This document shows, one piece after another, positions 17,411 to 26,396 of a DNA stretch of 64,000 nt. Source of the stretch: Polyangium sp. 15x6 (lineage in GTDB: Bacteria; Myxococcota_A; Polyangia; Polyangiales; Polyangiaceae). Position numbers and translations under genes: made by a program. The DNA lies in contig NZ_JASBQE010000036.1 of the NCBI RefSeq assembly GCF_029960785.1, forward strand, positions 46,564 to 110,563. Reading direction: 5' to 3'. The notes under the pieces are model-generated. The model did not search any database. It saw only the letters and a list, made by a program, of their open reading frames with translations, and was not told the origin of the DNA. How positions within the stretch are numbered: position 1 is the first letter of the stretch; each line of letters starts with the position of its first letter.

Positions 17411-17977
17411 ATGTCGCGTCTCAAGGTCATCACCCTCCTCAGCACCACGCTCGCCGCGCTCTCGATCGGTTGTGGTTCGGATCCCGTGGCCGCGCCGAGC
17501 ACGGCCGCCGCGGCGGCCGCGCCGAACCCCGCAGCCGCGAAAGCGCCCGAGGTCGCGAACACGCTCGCCGCGCCCGTGAGGAAGGACAAGACCACCCCGA
17601 CCGCCGGCTCGGTGCACATCGAGGATCGCATCGTGAAGGCGTGCGGTGACATTCCGCGCGCGCGCTTCGCGTTCGACTCGTCCGACATCGAGCCGGAGGC
17701 GACGAAGGCGCTCGAAGCGCTCGCCCGCTGCTTCACGACGGGTCCGCTCGCCGGCAAGGGAATGAAGCTCGTCGGACACGCCGATTCACGCGGAGAGACC
17801 GAATACAACTTCGGCCTGGGCCAGAAGCGCGCCGGCAACGTGGCGGACTTCCTGGGGAAGAAGGGGCTCGAGAAGTCGCGCGTGGAAACGTCGTCGCGCG
17901 GGGAAATCGAGGCAACCGGGGTGGACGAGGAAGGCTGGGCCCACGATCGCAAGGTCGACGTGTATCTCGCCGACTGA
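17411..17977 (+). CDS. pal: peptidoglycan-associated lipoprotein Pal
   Basis: 188 residues. ATG 17411 follows GGAGG directly. Signal peptide with lipobox LSIGC puts the lipidated Cys at 21, then an Ala/Pro-rich linker to about 60. The OmpA-type peptidoglycan-binding domain covers about 75-188: RFAFDSSDIEPEA, then GHADSRGETEYNFGLGQKRA and a terminal DRKVDVYL. It anchors the outer membrane to peptidoglycan and contacts TolB. Unusually it is the first gene of the tol cluster instead of the last, 12 bp before tolQ. An in-frame upstream extension lacks a signal sequence and is rejected. Confidence 0.92.
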   Translation: MSRLKVITLLSTTLAALSIGCGSDPVAAPSTAAAAAAPNPAAAKAPEVANTLAAPVRKDKTTPTAGSVHIEDRIVKACGDIPRARFAFDSSDIEPEATKALEALARCFTTGPLAGKGMKLVGHADSRGETEYNFGLGQKRAGNVADFLGKKGLEKSRVETSSRGEIEATGVDEEGWAHDRKVDVYLAD

Positions 17978-17989
17978 GGACGAAAAGCC

Positions 17990-18679
17990 ATGATCGATAC
18001 GCCGATCGACTCTGCCGCGGCGCCGATCCGTCTGGATCCGGTGTCGCTCGTCTTGCATTCGTCCGGGCCCGTGTTCGTCGTGGTCTGGCTGCTCGTGGCC
18101 GCGGCGGTGATGGTCTGGGTCATCGCCCTCTTGAAGGCGCTCCAGCTCGGCCGACTGAGCCGGGCGGAGCGGCGCTTCGAGCAAGAGGCGAAGCATGCGC
18201 TTTCGGCCGACGCGCTGTTCGCCGCGGCGAGCCGGTATGCGGACGCCCCGGGCGCCGTGGTCGTGCTCGAGCTCGGAAAACGCGCGGGGAGCCCGAAATT
18301 GCTCGATTCCGTGGCCAAGCGCGCGCTCGTCGATCAGGAGCAGCGAGCCGGGTCGCTCATGGCCTCGCTGTCCACGATTGCCGCGGCCGCGCCGTTCGTC
18401 GGGCTGTTTGGCACGGTGTACGGGATCATGGACGCGTTCTTGCGGATCGGGCAGGCGAAGAGCGCGAGCCTGCCGGTCGTGGCGCCTGCGATCGGCGAGG
18501 CGCTGATCGCGACGGCGATCGGGCTCGCGGCGGCCATTCCGGCGGTCGTGGCCTACAACGCGCTGAACAAGCGGATCGACGCGCTTTTGTCGGCGATCGA
18601 GGCGGCGAGCGAGGGCTGGGTGGCGCTCGTCTCCGAGGTGCCGGCGACGCGGCCGTTGCCGAGCACGCAGGGCTCCTGA
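17990..18679 (+). CDS. tolQ: TolQ (ExbB/MotA-type proton-channel protein)
   Basis: 229 residues. Three hydrophobic segments in the TolQ/ExbB arrangement: [20 protein letters not shown] near 27-48, then [20 protein letters not shown] near 125-145 and [20 protein letters not shown] near 165-185. The large cytoplasmic loop lies between the first two. With TolR it forms the proton-driven inner-membrane motor that energises TolA. tolR follows after 15 bp. Choice of Tol over Exb rests on the linked pal, tolA and tolB genes. Confidence 0.93.
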   Translation: MIDTPIDSAAAPIRLDPVSLVLHSSGPVFVVVWLLVAAAVMVWVIALLKALQLGRLSRAERRFEQEAKHALSADALFAAASRYADAPGAVVVLELGKRAGSPKLLDSVAKRALVDQEQRAGSLMASLSTIAAAAPFVGLFGTVYGIMDAFLRIGQAKSASLPVVAPAIGEALIATAIGLAAAIPAVVAYNALNKRIDALLSAIEAASEGWVALVSEVPATRPLPSTQGS

Positions 18680-18694
18680 GGAAAAGGACGCGCC

Positions 18695-19135
18695 ATGGGC
18701 ATGTCGACCGGCGGATCGAGGCGGGGCAGGGGAAAAGGGTTCGGCGATATCAACGTCACGCCGCTCGTCGACGTGATGCTGGTCCTGCTCGTGGTGTTCA
18801 TGGTGACGGCGCCGCTGCTCGCGTCGGGCCTGCGGGTCGAATTGCCGCAGGTCGAGGCGACGGAGGCGCCCGTCAAGGACACGAAGCTCGTCGTGACGGT
18901 GACCAAGGAGGAAAAAATCCTCTTCGGGGAAGATGACGTGACGACGAGCGTCGAGGATGTGCTCGCGACGAACCCGCGGGTGCAAAAAGAGAAAGAGCTG
19001 TACATCCGCGCGGACAAGGACGCGCGGTATGCGGCGGTCGCGCGCGTGGTCGCGGCGGCGCGCTCGGCGGGCGTGCTGGGGCTCAATTTGCTGGTCGAGC
19101 CGGAGCCCGACGAGGCGCGGGAGGCGGTCCGGTGA
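18695..19135 (+). CDS. tolR: TolR (ExbD-type)
   Basis: 146 residues. Short basic N-terminus (RRGRGKGFGDINVTPLVDVM) runs into one transmembrane helix bearing the conserved proton-relay Asp (DVMLVLLVVFMVTAPLL, near 26-42). A periplasmic ExbD/TolR domain follows (about 48-146). Completes the TolQ-TolR motor. The stop overlaps the GTG of the following tolA gene (GTGA), so the two are translationally coupled. Confidence 0.93.
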   Translation: MGMSTGGSRRGRGKGFGDINVTPLVDVMLVLLVVFMVTAPLLASGLRVELPQVEATEAPVKDTKLVVTVTKEEKILFGEDDVTTSVEDVLATNPRVQKEKELYIRADKDARYAAVARVVAAARSAGVLGLNLLVEPEPDEAREAVR

Positions 19136-19965
19136 GCGCGGACGCGGCGCCGTCCACGAAAAGCGATTTTCGAGTCCACGAGATCGCGCTGGCCGTGATC
19201 TGCGCGGTCGGGCTCCAGGGCGGGGCGTTATTGCTCCTGCGCGCGGCGAATCTCGATCGGCCGGCCATGGCGCCGGAGATCGACAAGGGGCCGAGCGTGC
19301 CCGTGAAGGTGGTGCCCGTGCTCGATCTCGACGCGGCGCCGGCCTTGAAGCTCGGCGGAAAGCGGGATCCAGCGAAGCTGCCGGATCGATGGCTGAAGCC
19401 ACGGGCGAAGCGCCGCGTCGAGGAAAAAGCGTTCGTCTCGACGAAGGCGGAGAAGACCGAGGAGGCCATTCCGCCGAAAGAGATCGAGGTGGCCGAGGCG
19501 AAGACGCCGGTGCCGCCGCCCGAGGCCGAAGTCGCGAAGGTGGTCGAGACGCCGATCGAGGAGCCCGCGAAAGCCGAGCCCCCGCCGAACGTGGACGAAA
19601 AAGGCCACGAGGACGGCGTGAAGGGCGGGACCGAGATGGATCCCTTGAAGGCGCGCGCGGTGGACATCTACCGGGAGAAGATCCGGAGCTGGTTCAGCCG
19701 CAGGTTCCGCGTCTCGGGGTCGGGTTTGTCGCCCGAGGAGATCACGAAGTTCCGCGTGGCCGCGACGGTGACGCTTTCGGGCGGTCGATCGGTCGCGAGC
19801 TTCGCGATCGTATCGAGCGGCCAGGCCGCGTTCGATGCGGCGGCGCGCGCCGCGCTGGAGGGCGCCAAGGGCGAAGAATTGCCGCCGCCGCCCGAGAATT
19901 ACCCGGACATCGTCCAGAGCCAGATTTCGCTCACCTTCACCTGCACGCCGGAGCGATGCGATTGA
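19132..19965 (+). CDS. tolA: TolA/TonB-like energy transducer
   Basis: 277 residues, GTG start overlapping the tolR stop. One N-terminal transmembrane helix (EIALAVICAVGLQGGALLLL, near 15-35). Then a Glu/Lys/Pro/Ala-rich periplasmic spanner (about 75-165; EEAIPPKEIEVAEAKTPVPP and similar), and a C-terminal TonB/TolA-type domain (about 180-277; YREKIRSWFSRRFRVSG, then RVAATVTLSGGRSVASF). Its position between tolR and tolB identifies it as TolA, although the C-terminal domain reads more like TonB. The stop lies inside the start region of tolB. Confidence 0.85.
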   Translation: MSADAAPSTKSDFRVHEIALAVICAVGLQGGALLLLRAANLDRPAMAPEIDKGPSVPVKVVPVLDLDAAPALKLGGKRDPAKLPDRWLKPRAKRRVEEKAFVSTKAEKTEEAIPPKEIEVAEAKTPVPPPEAEVAKVVETPIEEPAKAEPPPNVDEKGHEDGVKGGTEMDPLKARAVDIYREKIRSWFSRRFRVSGSGLSPEEITKFRVAATVTLSGGRSVASFAIVSSGQAAFDAAARAALEGAKGEELPPPPENYPDIVQSQISLTFTCTPERCD

Positions 19966-21287
19966 AGAAGACCCTGCTCGCCCTCGCCGCCGTCTCGTCC
20001 GTCTCGGTCGCCGCGTTCGCGGAGGAGCCCGCGGACACGCCGCCGTCGCCGGAGGATCTGCTCGGCAATATCGTTGTCGTCGCCGGGGCGACGCGGCCTC
20101 TGCCGCGGATCGCGGTCCTGCCCTCGTCGAGCTGGGACGAGGAGGACGTGATCATGCGGAGCGTGGCGCGGCGTGATCTCGAGCTCTCGGGCGAATTCGA
20201 GGTGCTCACGGACGACGACGCGCCGGAGGAGGCGTGGGGCGCGGAGACGCTCGATGTCTCGATCTGGGCGAAAAAGAAGGTCGAGGCGCTCGTGGAGGCG
20301 CGCGCGCGGCCCGTGCCGGGGCAGGACAAGGTGGAACTGCGGGCCCGGGTGTATTTCGTGCGCAACGGGGCGGCGGCTGTTCTCGACAAACGGTTTTTGA
20401 TTCCGGCGTCGGATCTGCGGGAGGAGGCGCACCGGATCTCGGATCTCGTGATCGGAGCGCTGACGGGGCAAAATGGCGGGTTCGCCAGCCGGATGACGTT
20501 CGTCGCGGGCGTGGGCAAGCTCCGGCGCGTGTTCACGGTGGATGCGGATGGGCACGATCCGAAGCCGGTTTCACCGACGGAGGAGATCGCGGTCGCGCCG
20601 GCGTTCGGGAAAGGCGATGAGCTCTACTGGGCGGCCAGCGCGCAAAACGGAGAATACCGGATCCGGACGGCGAACGGGCGGGCGGTGGATCTGTCCGTCA
20701 AGGGCTCGGTGTACGGTCTCGCGTTCTCGCGCGACAAATCGCGCGTCGCCGTCTCGATCGCGGACGGGGGTACGATCAAGATGTTCGCGGGCCCGGATTT
20801 CGCGAGCCTTTCGCCCGCGAGCGAGGTGGGCATGGCCCTCCGGCCGACGTTCACGCCGAGCGGAAAGCTCGCGTATTCCGGCGAGGGGCGGTTCGGGCAA
20901 CGAATCTATGTGGAGGACAAACCGATTTCGCCGGATGGCCTCTTCGCGTCGGCGCCGACGTTCTGCAATCACCCGGATGGGGTGCGGGCGGTGTTCGCGG
21001 TGGGGGTCGGCAAAGATACGGACCTCGTGTCGACGGACGAACGCGGGCGCGGAATGGTGCGGCTGACGCAGGGGCAAGGGCGCAATGGATATCCTGCGTG
21101 CAGCCCCGACGGGCGACTCGTGGCGTTTTTCTCGACGCGGACGTCGGGCGAGGGGCCAGGGCTCTACGTGATGCGGCTCGACGGCGGGCGGCCGAAGCGG
21201 ATCTCGACACTCGTCGGAGATTCGTTACGATGGGATCCGCTCCCGCCCGGGCGCGGCGTCGAGCTGAAGAACGAGCCGAAGAACTGA
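19956..21287 (+). CDS. tolB: TolB, periplasmic beta-propeller protein
   Basis: 443 residues. Start at ATG 19956, overlapping the end of tolA, because it gives a clean signal peptide (MRLKKTLLALAAVSSVSVAA). The mature protein has the N-terminal TolB domain (IAVLPSSSWDEEDVIMRSV, about 45-180) and then beta-propeller repeats with WD40-like spacing (RVFTVDADGHDPKPVSP; ACSPDGRLVAFFSTRTSGEG; LYVMRLDGGRPKRI). Binds Pal in the periplasm and links it to TolA. It is the last tol gene. A DUF455-type gene follows after 14 bp, possibly in the same transcript. Confidence 0.9.
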   Translation: MRLKKTLLALAAVSSVSVAAFAEEPADTPPSPEDLLGNIVVVAGATRPLPRIAVLPSSSWDEEDVIMRSVARRDLELSGEFEVLTDDDAPEEAWGAETLDVSIWAKKKVEALVEARARPVPGQDKVELRARVYFVRNGAAAVLDKRFLIPASDLREEAHRISDLVIGALTGQNGGFASRMTFVAGVGKLRRVFTVDADGHDPKPVSPTEEIAVAPAFGKGDELYWAASAQNGEYRIRTANGRAVDLSVKGSVYGLAFSRDKSRVAVSIADGGTIKMFAGPDFASLSPASEVGMALRPTFTPSGKLAYSGEGRFGQRIYVEDKPISPDGLFASAPTFCNHPDGVRAVFAVGVGKDTDLVSTDERGRGMVRLTQGQGRNGYPACSPDGRLVAFFSTRTSGEGPGLYVMRLDGGRPKRISTLVGDSLRWDPLPPGRGVELKNEPKN

Positions 21288-21301
21288 CGAGCAAGGTCGT
21301 G

Positions 21302-22102
21302 ATGGAGATCCCGATCCCGCCGGAAGGGACGGCGGAGCGCTGGGCATACGATTACGTGACGAGCGAGGAGCTCGAGCACAAGCTCGCCCCGCCGCCCGTG
21401 CCCGCGGGGTGGGAAGAGGATGCGCCCGCGCGGCGGATCGAGCGGCCTGGGAGGCCGAGCACGCTCGAGATCGCGAAACGCGCGCACAAGTCGCCGGGGC
21501 CGGATGCGATCCGGGATCCGGCGCGGCGGGCGCAGCTCGTGCACACGTTCCTGCATCACGAATTGCAGGCCGCCGAGCTGATGGCCTGGGCGCTGCTCGC
21601 GTTTCCGGAGGCGCCGAGGGCGTTCAAGAAGGGGCTCTTGCAGATCGCCGGGGACGAGATCCGTCACATGGCGATGTACGCGCGGTACATGGAGGGGCTC
21701 GGTCACGCATTCGGAGAGTTTCCGGTGCGGGATTGGTTCTGGGAGCGGGTGCCGCGCTCGAAGTCGCCGGCGCATTTCGCGGCCGTGATGGGCATGGGGC
21801 TCGAAGGGGGGAACCTCGACCATACGGCGCGGTTCGCAGGGCGATTTCGCGCGATCGGGGACGAGGAAGGGGCGCGCATCCAGGAGGTCGTCTGCGCCGA
21901 GGAGGTGCCGCACGTGCGCTTCGGGGTGCACTGGTTTCGGCGTTTTACCGAGGGGCTCGATTTCGAGGCGTGGCGCGCGCATCTGCCGGAGCCGCTTTCG
22001 CCGATGGTGATGCGAGGATCGCCGCTCAATCGAGAGGATCGGATCCGGGCAGGTTTTCCCGAGGAATTCCTGCAGGAGCTCGACAAATGGGCGCCTCGTT
22101 GA
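21302..22102 (+). CDS. ferritin-like DUF455 family protein
   Basis: 266 residues from ATG 21302 (AAGG five bases upstream). The frame is open upstream but that part only shadows tolB. Ferritin-like helices carry the family's metal ligands: HHELQAAELMAWAL, GDEIRHMAMYARYMEGLG, ACE-type EEVPHVRFGVHWF. DUF455 sequences include the FPVRDWFWE segment seen near residue 145. Di-iron binding is likely and the reaction unknown. The stop region overlaps the ATG of the ATP-grasp gene by 16 bp, implying coupled translation and a joint pathway. Confidence 0.85.
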   Translation: MEIPIPPEGTAERWAYDYVTSEELEHKLAPPPVPAGWEEDAPARRIERPGRPSTLEIAKRAHKSPGPDAIRDPARRAQLVHTFLHHELQAAELMAWALLAFPEAPRAFKKGLLQIAGDEIRHMAMYARYMEGLGHAFGEFPVRDWFWERVPRSKSPAHFAAVMGMGLEGGNLDHTARFAGRFRAIGDEEGARIQEVVCAEEVPHVRFGVHWFRRFTEGLDFEAWRAHLPEPLSPMVMRGSPLNREDRIRAGFPEEFLQELDKWAPR

Positions 22103-23037
22103 CGCTTGGGGGCTCCGCTCGGACGAGCCGAGCTACGCCCCCAAACCCCCGAACCGCGTGGCTCCTGAACCTCGGCGCTGAAGTCGAGCTGGAAGATGCG
22201 CGACGGACGCTCGGGGCGGAGGCGCGGGCGCGGCTGCCGGAGCTCGCGGGGCGGCTCGGGGCATTGGTGCGTCCGACCGATATATTGTTATTTGGTGCAC
22301 CGGACGAGGCGAGGCGCGCTGAAGGGGCGGTGGGAAAGGCGTGGCTCCCGACGCCGCGCGCGCTCGAGGCGCTCGCGCACGCGGGCGCGCGCGTGCCCGC
22401 AGCGCCCGCCTACGAGGTGCTGCGCCGGGCGAACGATCGGCGATTCTCGCTCGCACTCGGGGCGACGCTGCCGGGACAGCGGACCGTGACGACGCTGGAC
22501 GAGGTGCGCGAGGCGCTCGCGGCGCCGTCGCCGGGGGGAAACTGGCTTTTGCGTAGGCCGCACGGATTCGCGGGGCGCGGGCGGCGCCGGGCGCGGGAAG
22601 ACGAGGTGCTCGGCGCGGCGCGGAGCTGGATTGAGGCGTCCTTGCGTTCGTTCGGCGCGCTCGTGGTCGAGCCGTGGGTCGATCGCGTGGCCGATTTCGG
22701 GTGGCACGGGTTCGTGTCGCGCGAGGGGCTCATTTTACTCGGCGATCCGACGTGGCAGGAGACGGCGCCGGACGGGACGTGGCTCGCGACGCGGCCCGCG
22801 AAGCCCTTCGATCTCGGCCGAGAGGAGACGGAGCTCTTCGCGCGGGCCGCCGAGCAAGCGGGCGCCGCGCTCGCGTCCGCGGGTTATTTCGGGCCGTTCG
22901 GGGTGGACGCGTTCCGCTGGCGGGACGAGACGGGGAATTTGCAGTTCAATCCGCGCTGCGAGATCAACGCGCGGTATTCGATGGGGTGGGGGATCGGAAT
23001 GGGGGAGCGCCGTCCGGATCTGGATCCGGAGCCATAG
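22087..23037 (+). CDS. ATP-grasp domain protein
   Basis: 316 residues from ATG 22087, overlapping the DUF455 gene by 16 bp. Central and C-terminal parts show an ATP-grasp enzyme: NWLLRRPHGFAGRGRRRA (Lys/Arg nucleotide-binding strand and Gly-rich loop, about 153-172), then VVEPWVDRVADFGWHGF and GPFGVDAFRW, ending with the metal-binding FNPRCEINARYSMGWG. ATP-grasp enzymes form carboxylate-amine or carboxylate-thiol bonds through acyl phosphates. Overlap with a di-iron DUF455 gene suggests a small two-enzyme modification pathway. The substrate cannot be named. Confidence 0.82.
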   Translation: MGASLTLGGSARTSRATPPNPRTAWLLNLGAEVELEDARRTLGAEARARLPELAGRLGALVRPTDILLFGAPDEARRAEGAVGKAWLPTPRALEALAHAGARVPAAPAYEVLRRANDRRFSLALGATLPGQRTVTTLDEVREALAAPSPGGNWLLRRPHGFAGRGRRRAREDEVLGAARSWIEASLRSFGALVVEPWVDRVADFGWHGFVSREGLILLGDPTWQETAPDGTWLATRPAKPFDLGREETELFARAAEQAGAALASAGYFGPFGVDAFRWRDETGNLQFNPRCEINARYSMGWGIGMGERRPDLDPEP

Positions 23038-23039
23038 GC

Positions 23040-23738
23040 TCACATCGGCCGCGCGAGCTTGCGCAGGGCCGCGTCCATGCCGCCGAGCAGCGAGGCCGGG
23101 TTGCTCTCGTCGTAGAAATGCTGGAACTTGGGGCGCGGCGCGTGGACGTCGGCCATGAGCGCTCCGTCCGGGGCGAGGAAGAACGTGCGCGGGACGTACG
23201 AGCCGTCGGGGGCGTAGCGGTCGCCGATCGCGGCCTCGTCATCCGGGTTCACGCGAATCATCACGAAATCCTTCGCGCGCGTGACGATGCGCGGATCCTG
23301 AAAGACGTTCGCGTAATTGCGGCAATGGGGGCACCAGGCGGTGTAGAAGACGAGACAAACCGGCTTGTTCTCGGCCTTCGCGCGGGCCATGCCGGCCTCG
23401 TAGCCCTGCCACGCGATCTGCGCGTCGTTCCAGTTCTCGCCATTCGCCGATTTTCCAGGCGGAGGCGCGGGGGCAGGCGCCGTCGTGACGGCGGGCGGCG
23501 TGGTCGTGACGGCGGAAGCGGGCTCGGGGCTCACCGCGGCCGTGGGATCTTCCGCCTTGAAGGAGCCGTAGAGCAGGGCGCCGAGCATCGCGACGGCGCC
23601 GAACGCCGCGGCGAGGCTGCCCCACGATCCCTTCGCGGGTGCCCCCTTGCCCTTTTTACGACCCCGCCCCCCGCGTTTCCCTTGATCCTTCGTCACCTGG
23701 GAGGTGTAGCCCCGAAAGGCTCGCGGGTCCACACACAT
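23040..23738 (-). CDS. membrane-anchored thioredoxin-like protein
   Basis: Up to 232 residues. The start is uncertain: a GTG at 23696 would drop 14 residues. A very basic cytoplasmic stretch (KRGGRGRKKGKGAPAK) precedes one transmembrane helix (SLAAAFGAVAMLGALLYG, near 42-59). A Pro/Ala/Thr linker then leads to a periplasmic thioredoxin-fold domain (about 100-225) with the active site FYTAWCPHCRNYANVF and the cis-Pro YVPRTFFLAP. CPHC active sites usually belong to oxidases or isomerases. It likely handles disulfides of exported proteins. The adjacent Cys-rich lipoprotein gene is on the same strand and a possible client. Confidence 0.85.
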   Translation of the reverse strand: MCVDPRAFRGYTSQVTKDQGKRGGRGRKKGKGAPAKGSWGSLAAAFGAVAMLGALLYGSFKAEDPTAAVSPEPASAVTTTPPAVTTAPAPAPPPGKSANGENWNDAQIAWQGYEAGMARAKAENKPVCLVFYTAWCPHCRNYANVFQDPRIVTRAKDFVMIRVNPDDEAAIGDRYAPDGSYVPRTFFLAPDGALMADVHAPRPKFQHFYDESNPASLLGGMDAALRKLARPM

Positions 23739-23815
23739 CGCGGGCGCCGCGAGGGCGAGCGCGCCGTTTCGCTCGCCCCCGCAGCGGGTTCACGCGCAGC
23801 GAGGGTGGGCCCGGT

Positions 23816-26068
23816 TCACGGCGCGAGGCCGAGGAGGAAGACGTTGTCGGCCGCGCCGCCCGCGAGGGTGCCGCCGCCGAAATCGACGTTTCCGACGAAC
23901 GAGCCGGTGAACCAGGGGGCGCCCGCGGCGTCGACGGCGAGAGCCTCGCCGCGGTCGTTTTGCGGGCTGCCGAAGCCGCGGAGCCAGACCTGGGTGCCCG
24001 TGGGGCTCAGCTTGGCGACGAAGATGTCGGCCATGCCGATCGAGGGAATCGTATTGCCGCCGAGCCCGACGACGCTGAAGAATTCGCCCGTGAGGAGGAT
24101 GTTGCCGAAGGCGTCGGTCGTGATGTCCTTGCCGCGCTGCGCGCTCACGGCGCCGAAGCTCTTGCTCCAGGCGTGATTGCCGTTCGGATCGAGCTTCAAG
24201 ACGAACCCGTCGTCGCCGCCGACGCTGGTGGTCGCGCCGCCGCCGAAATCGATCGTGCCCGCATACTGGCCCGTGACGGCGATGTTGCCGCTCGGATCCG
24301 CGGCGACCGCGAGGGCGCGTTGATCCGAGGCGTCGCCGAAGCGCTTGCTGAAGAGGTGATTGCCCGTGGGGCCGAATTTCGCGATGAAGACGTCCTCGCC
24401 GCCCGTGGCCACGAACGGGCCGCCGCCGAAATCAGCGACGTTCTCCATGCCGCCGACGATGATGACGTTGCCGGCGGCGTCGGCCGCGACGTCGAACCCT
24501 TGCTGATTCTGCGCGGAGCCGAATCCCTTGGCCCAGAGCGCGCTCCCCGCGTTGTCCATCTTCGCCACGTAGACGTCGAGGTTGCCGGCGCCCGTGAGCA
24601 TCGTCATGCCCCAGGAGAACGTGCCGGAGAACGCGCCGGTGACGAGGACGTTACCCGCGCCATCGACGGCGACGCCCGACGAGGTTTGCGTGAAGTTGGC
24701 GCCGAATCCCTTGGCGAAGACCTCGGTCCCCGCGGCGTCGAGTTTCGCCACGAAGAAATCGTCGCCGCCTCCGCTCGTGAGGGTGGTGGCGCCGATCGTG
24801 ATGGTCGTGGAGAAGTTGCCGGTGACGAACGTATTGCCCTGGGCATCGACGGCGAGGCCCGTGGCGCTCTGATCGCCGGTGCCGCCGTAGGCCTTGGACC
24901 AGACGTGGTTGCCCTGCGGAGTGAATTTCGCGACGAACACGTCGACGCCGCCCGCGCTCGTGAGCGCGCCGCCGCCGAAATCGATCGTGCCGGTGAAATT
25001 GCCCGCGACGAGGACGTTGCCCATGGAATCGATGGCGATCGCGAGGCCCTGCTGGGCCGAGACGTCGCCATAGGATTTGCTGACCACGTGCGCCCCGGTG
25101 CAAGCGGGCGCCATGCCATTGCAATCATCGTCGACCGGGGTGGCGCAGTTCTCCGGCGAGGGGAGGACCTGGCCGACGCAGGGGCCGTACGATTTGCCGT
25201 CGGCCGCGCAGGTCTCGAGGCCGGCCACGCATTGGCCGACGCCCTGCGTGTTCATGGGGCCCGTGTAGCAGGTCTGCGTGGCGCCGGGCATGCAGATGCA
25301 GCCGACGCTGTCGTCCGGCGTGCCGTCGCAATCCTGGTCGATGCCGTCGCAGATCTCCATCGTGGGGACGACCTCGCCGACGCAGGGGCCCCATTGCCCG
25401 CCCGCGCAGGTCTGGGTGCCGCCCACGCAGATGCCTACGTTTTGGGTGCCCGGCGGGCCCATGTAACAGGCCTGCGTGGCGCCGTCGATGCAATCGCAGC
25501 CCTCGTCCGGGACGCCATTGCAATCGTTGTCCATTCCGTCGCAAACCTCGGCCTGCGGAGCGCAGCAGGCGCTCGGCTCGCCGGTACACTGGTAGCCAGC
25601 CTCGGTCACGCAGGCCGCGTCACAGCCGTCGCCGGGCATCGTGTTGCCGTCGTCGCAGAGCTCGGCGCCCTTCACCAGGCCATCGCCGCAGAGGGTCGTG
25701 CACACGGAGGGCGCGCCGGTGCATTCGAAGCCGCTTTCGATGGCGCACGTGGTGTCGCAGCCGTCACCCGCCATCGTATTGCCGTCATCGCAGGCCTCTT
25801 CCTGGACCACGCCGTCGCCGCAGACGTCCGACATGCCGCCCGCGCCGCCGAAGCCGCCGGATCCGCCCGCGCCGCCGGAGCCGCCGGAGCCGCCCGTTCC
25901 ACCGGAGCCGCCCGTGCCGCCCGTGCCGCCGGCCCCGCCCATTCCACCGCTGCCGCTCGAGCTCGAGGTGCCGAACGAGAGCGGATCTGCGTCGCTGCAG
26001 CCGGCCGCGCCCAGGAGCGCCGCAGCCGAAAGGAGAAGGACCAGGCTCGTTCGTGTCGTTCCGATCAT
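23816..26068 (-). CDS. Cys-rich lipoprotein: Gly linker, DUF4215/MopE-type repeats, SBBP beta-propeller
   Basis: 750 residues. Signal peptide with lipobox LGAAGC (Cys 24). A Gly/Ser/Thr low-complexity linker runs to about 80. Two DUF4215-type Cys-rich repeats follow (CGDGVVQEEACDDGNTMAGD and CGDGLVKGAELCDDGNTMPG), then MopE-like Cys/Asp segments (EVCDGMDNDCNGVPDEGC; EICDGIDQDCDGTPDDSVGC) that probably bind Ca2+ or Cu. From about 330 to the end come eight SBBP-type propeller units with the phrase FVAKF/FVAKL and GNHxWSK. A myxobacterial surface lipoprotein architecture; function probably adhesion or metal-linked. The Gly-rich stretch is genuine coding sequence in frame. Confidence 0.9.
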   Translation of the reverse strand: MIGTTRTSLVLLLSAAALLGAAGCSDADPLSFGTSSSSGSGGMGGAGGTGGTGGSGGTGGSGGSGGAGGSGGFGGAGGMSDVCGDGVVQEEACDDGNTMAGDGCDTTCAIESGFECTGAPSVCTTLCGDGLVKGAELCDDGNTMPGDGCDAACVTEAGYQCTGEPSACCAPQAEVCDGMDNDCNGVPDEGCDCIDGATQACYMGPPGTQNVGICVGGTQTCAGGQWGPCVGEVVPTMEICDGIDQDCDGTPDDSVGCICMPGATQTCYTGPMNTQGVGQCVAGLETCAADGKSYGPCVGQVLPSPENCATPVDDDCNGMAPACTGAHVVSKSYGDVSAQQGLAIAIDSMGNVLVAGNFTGTIDFGGGALTSAGGVDVFVAKFTPQGNHVWSKAYGGTGDQSATGLAVDAQGNTFVTGNFSTTITIGATTLTSGGGDDFFVAKLDAAGTEVFAKGFGANFTQTSSGVAVDGAGNVLVTGAFSGTFSWGMTMLTGAGNLDVYVAKMDNAGSALWAKGFGSAQNQQGFDVAADAAGNVIIVGGMENVADFGGGPFVATGGEDVFIAKFGPTGNHLFSKRFGDASDQRALAVAADPSGNIAVTGQYAGTIDFGGGATTSVGGDDGFVLKLDPNGNHAWSKSFGAVSAQRGKDITTDAFGNILLTGEFFSVVGLGGNTIPSIGMADIFVAKLSPTGTQVWLRGFGSPQNDRGEALAVDAAGAPWFTGSFVGNVDFGGGTLAGGAADNVFLLGLAP

Positions 26069-26396
26069 GAAGGTCTCCCGAAGATTGTTGTCGTCCGATC
26101 CGGAGGCGCCCGCGAGAGCGTCGGAGGGCGGATGGATCCACGATGCGGGACACGGGCGAAAGGCGAGCGGTAAAAGCGACGGCGCAGATCGAGAGGATCC
26201 GCGCGTCGGTTTTGTGCCTTCAAACTGTGAGATGGATCGGCTAGGCGCTGCACACGTCCCCGGACAGACCCGAGGTGTCGATCGGTTGGCGCATGGGCGC
26301 GGCCACGAGCCCGTCCGGTCGATGCGAGGATCGACAAGGAGGACGCGCGCGCCCTTTCAAACCCCTACCTGGTCGTGTATCGTCTCCCACGCCGCC
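26069..26396. other. 328-bp divergent intergenic region
   Basis: Lies between the starts of the Cys-rich lipoprotein (minus) and the tandem DUF309 gene (plus), so both promoters should be here. I see no convincing -10/-35 pair, tRNA or long inverted repeat. The plus-strand frame is open across it but has no coding character and no ribosome site until the ATG at 26397. Confidence 0.6.

Noticed and set aside
25830..25960. Possible frameshift or misassembly in the Gly-rich stretch of the Cys-rich lipoprotein
   Set aside because: The frame is maintained and Gly/Ser linkers of this kind are normal in myxobacterial surface lipoproteins.
23639..26173. 844-codon open frame on the plus strand
   Set aside because: Antisense of the Cys-rich lipoprotein, whose repeats and lipobox are unambiguous.
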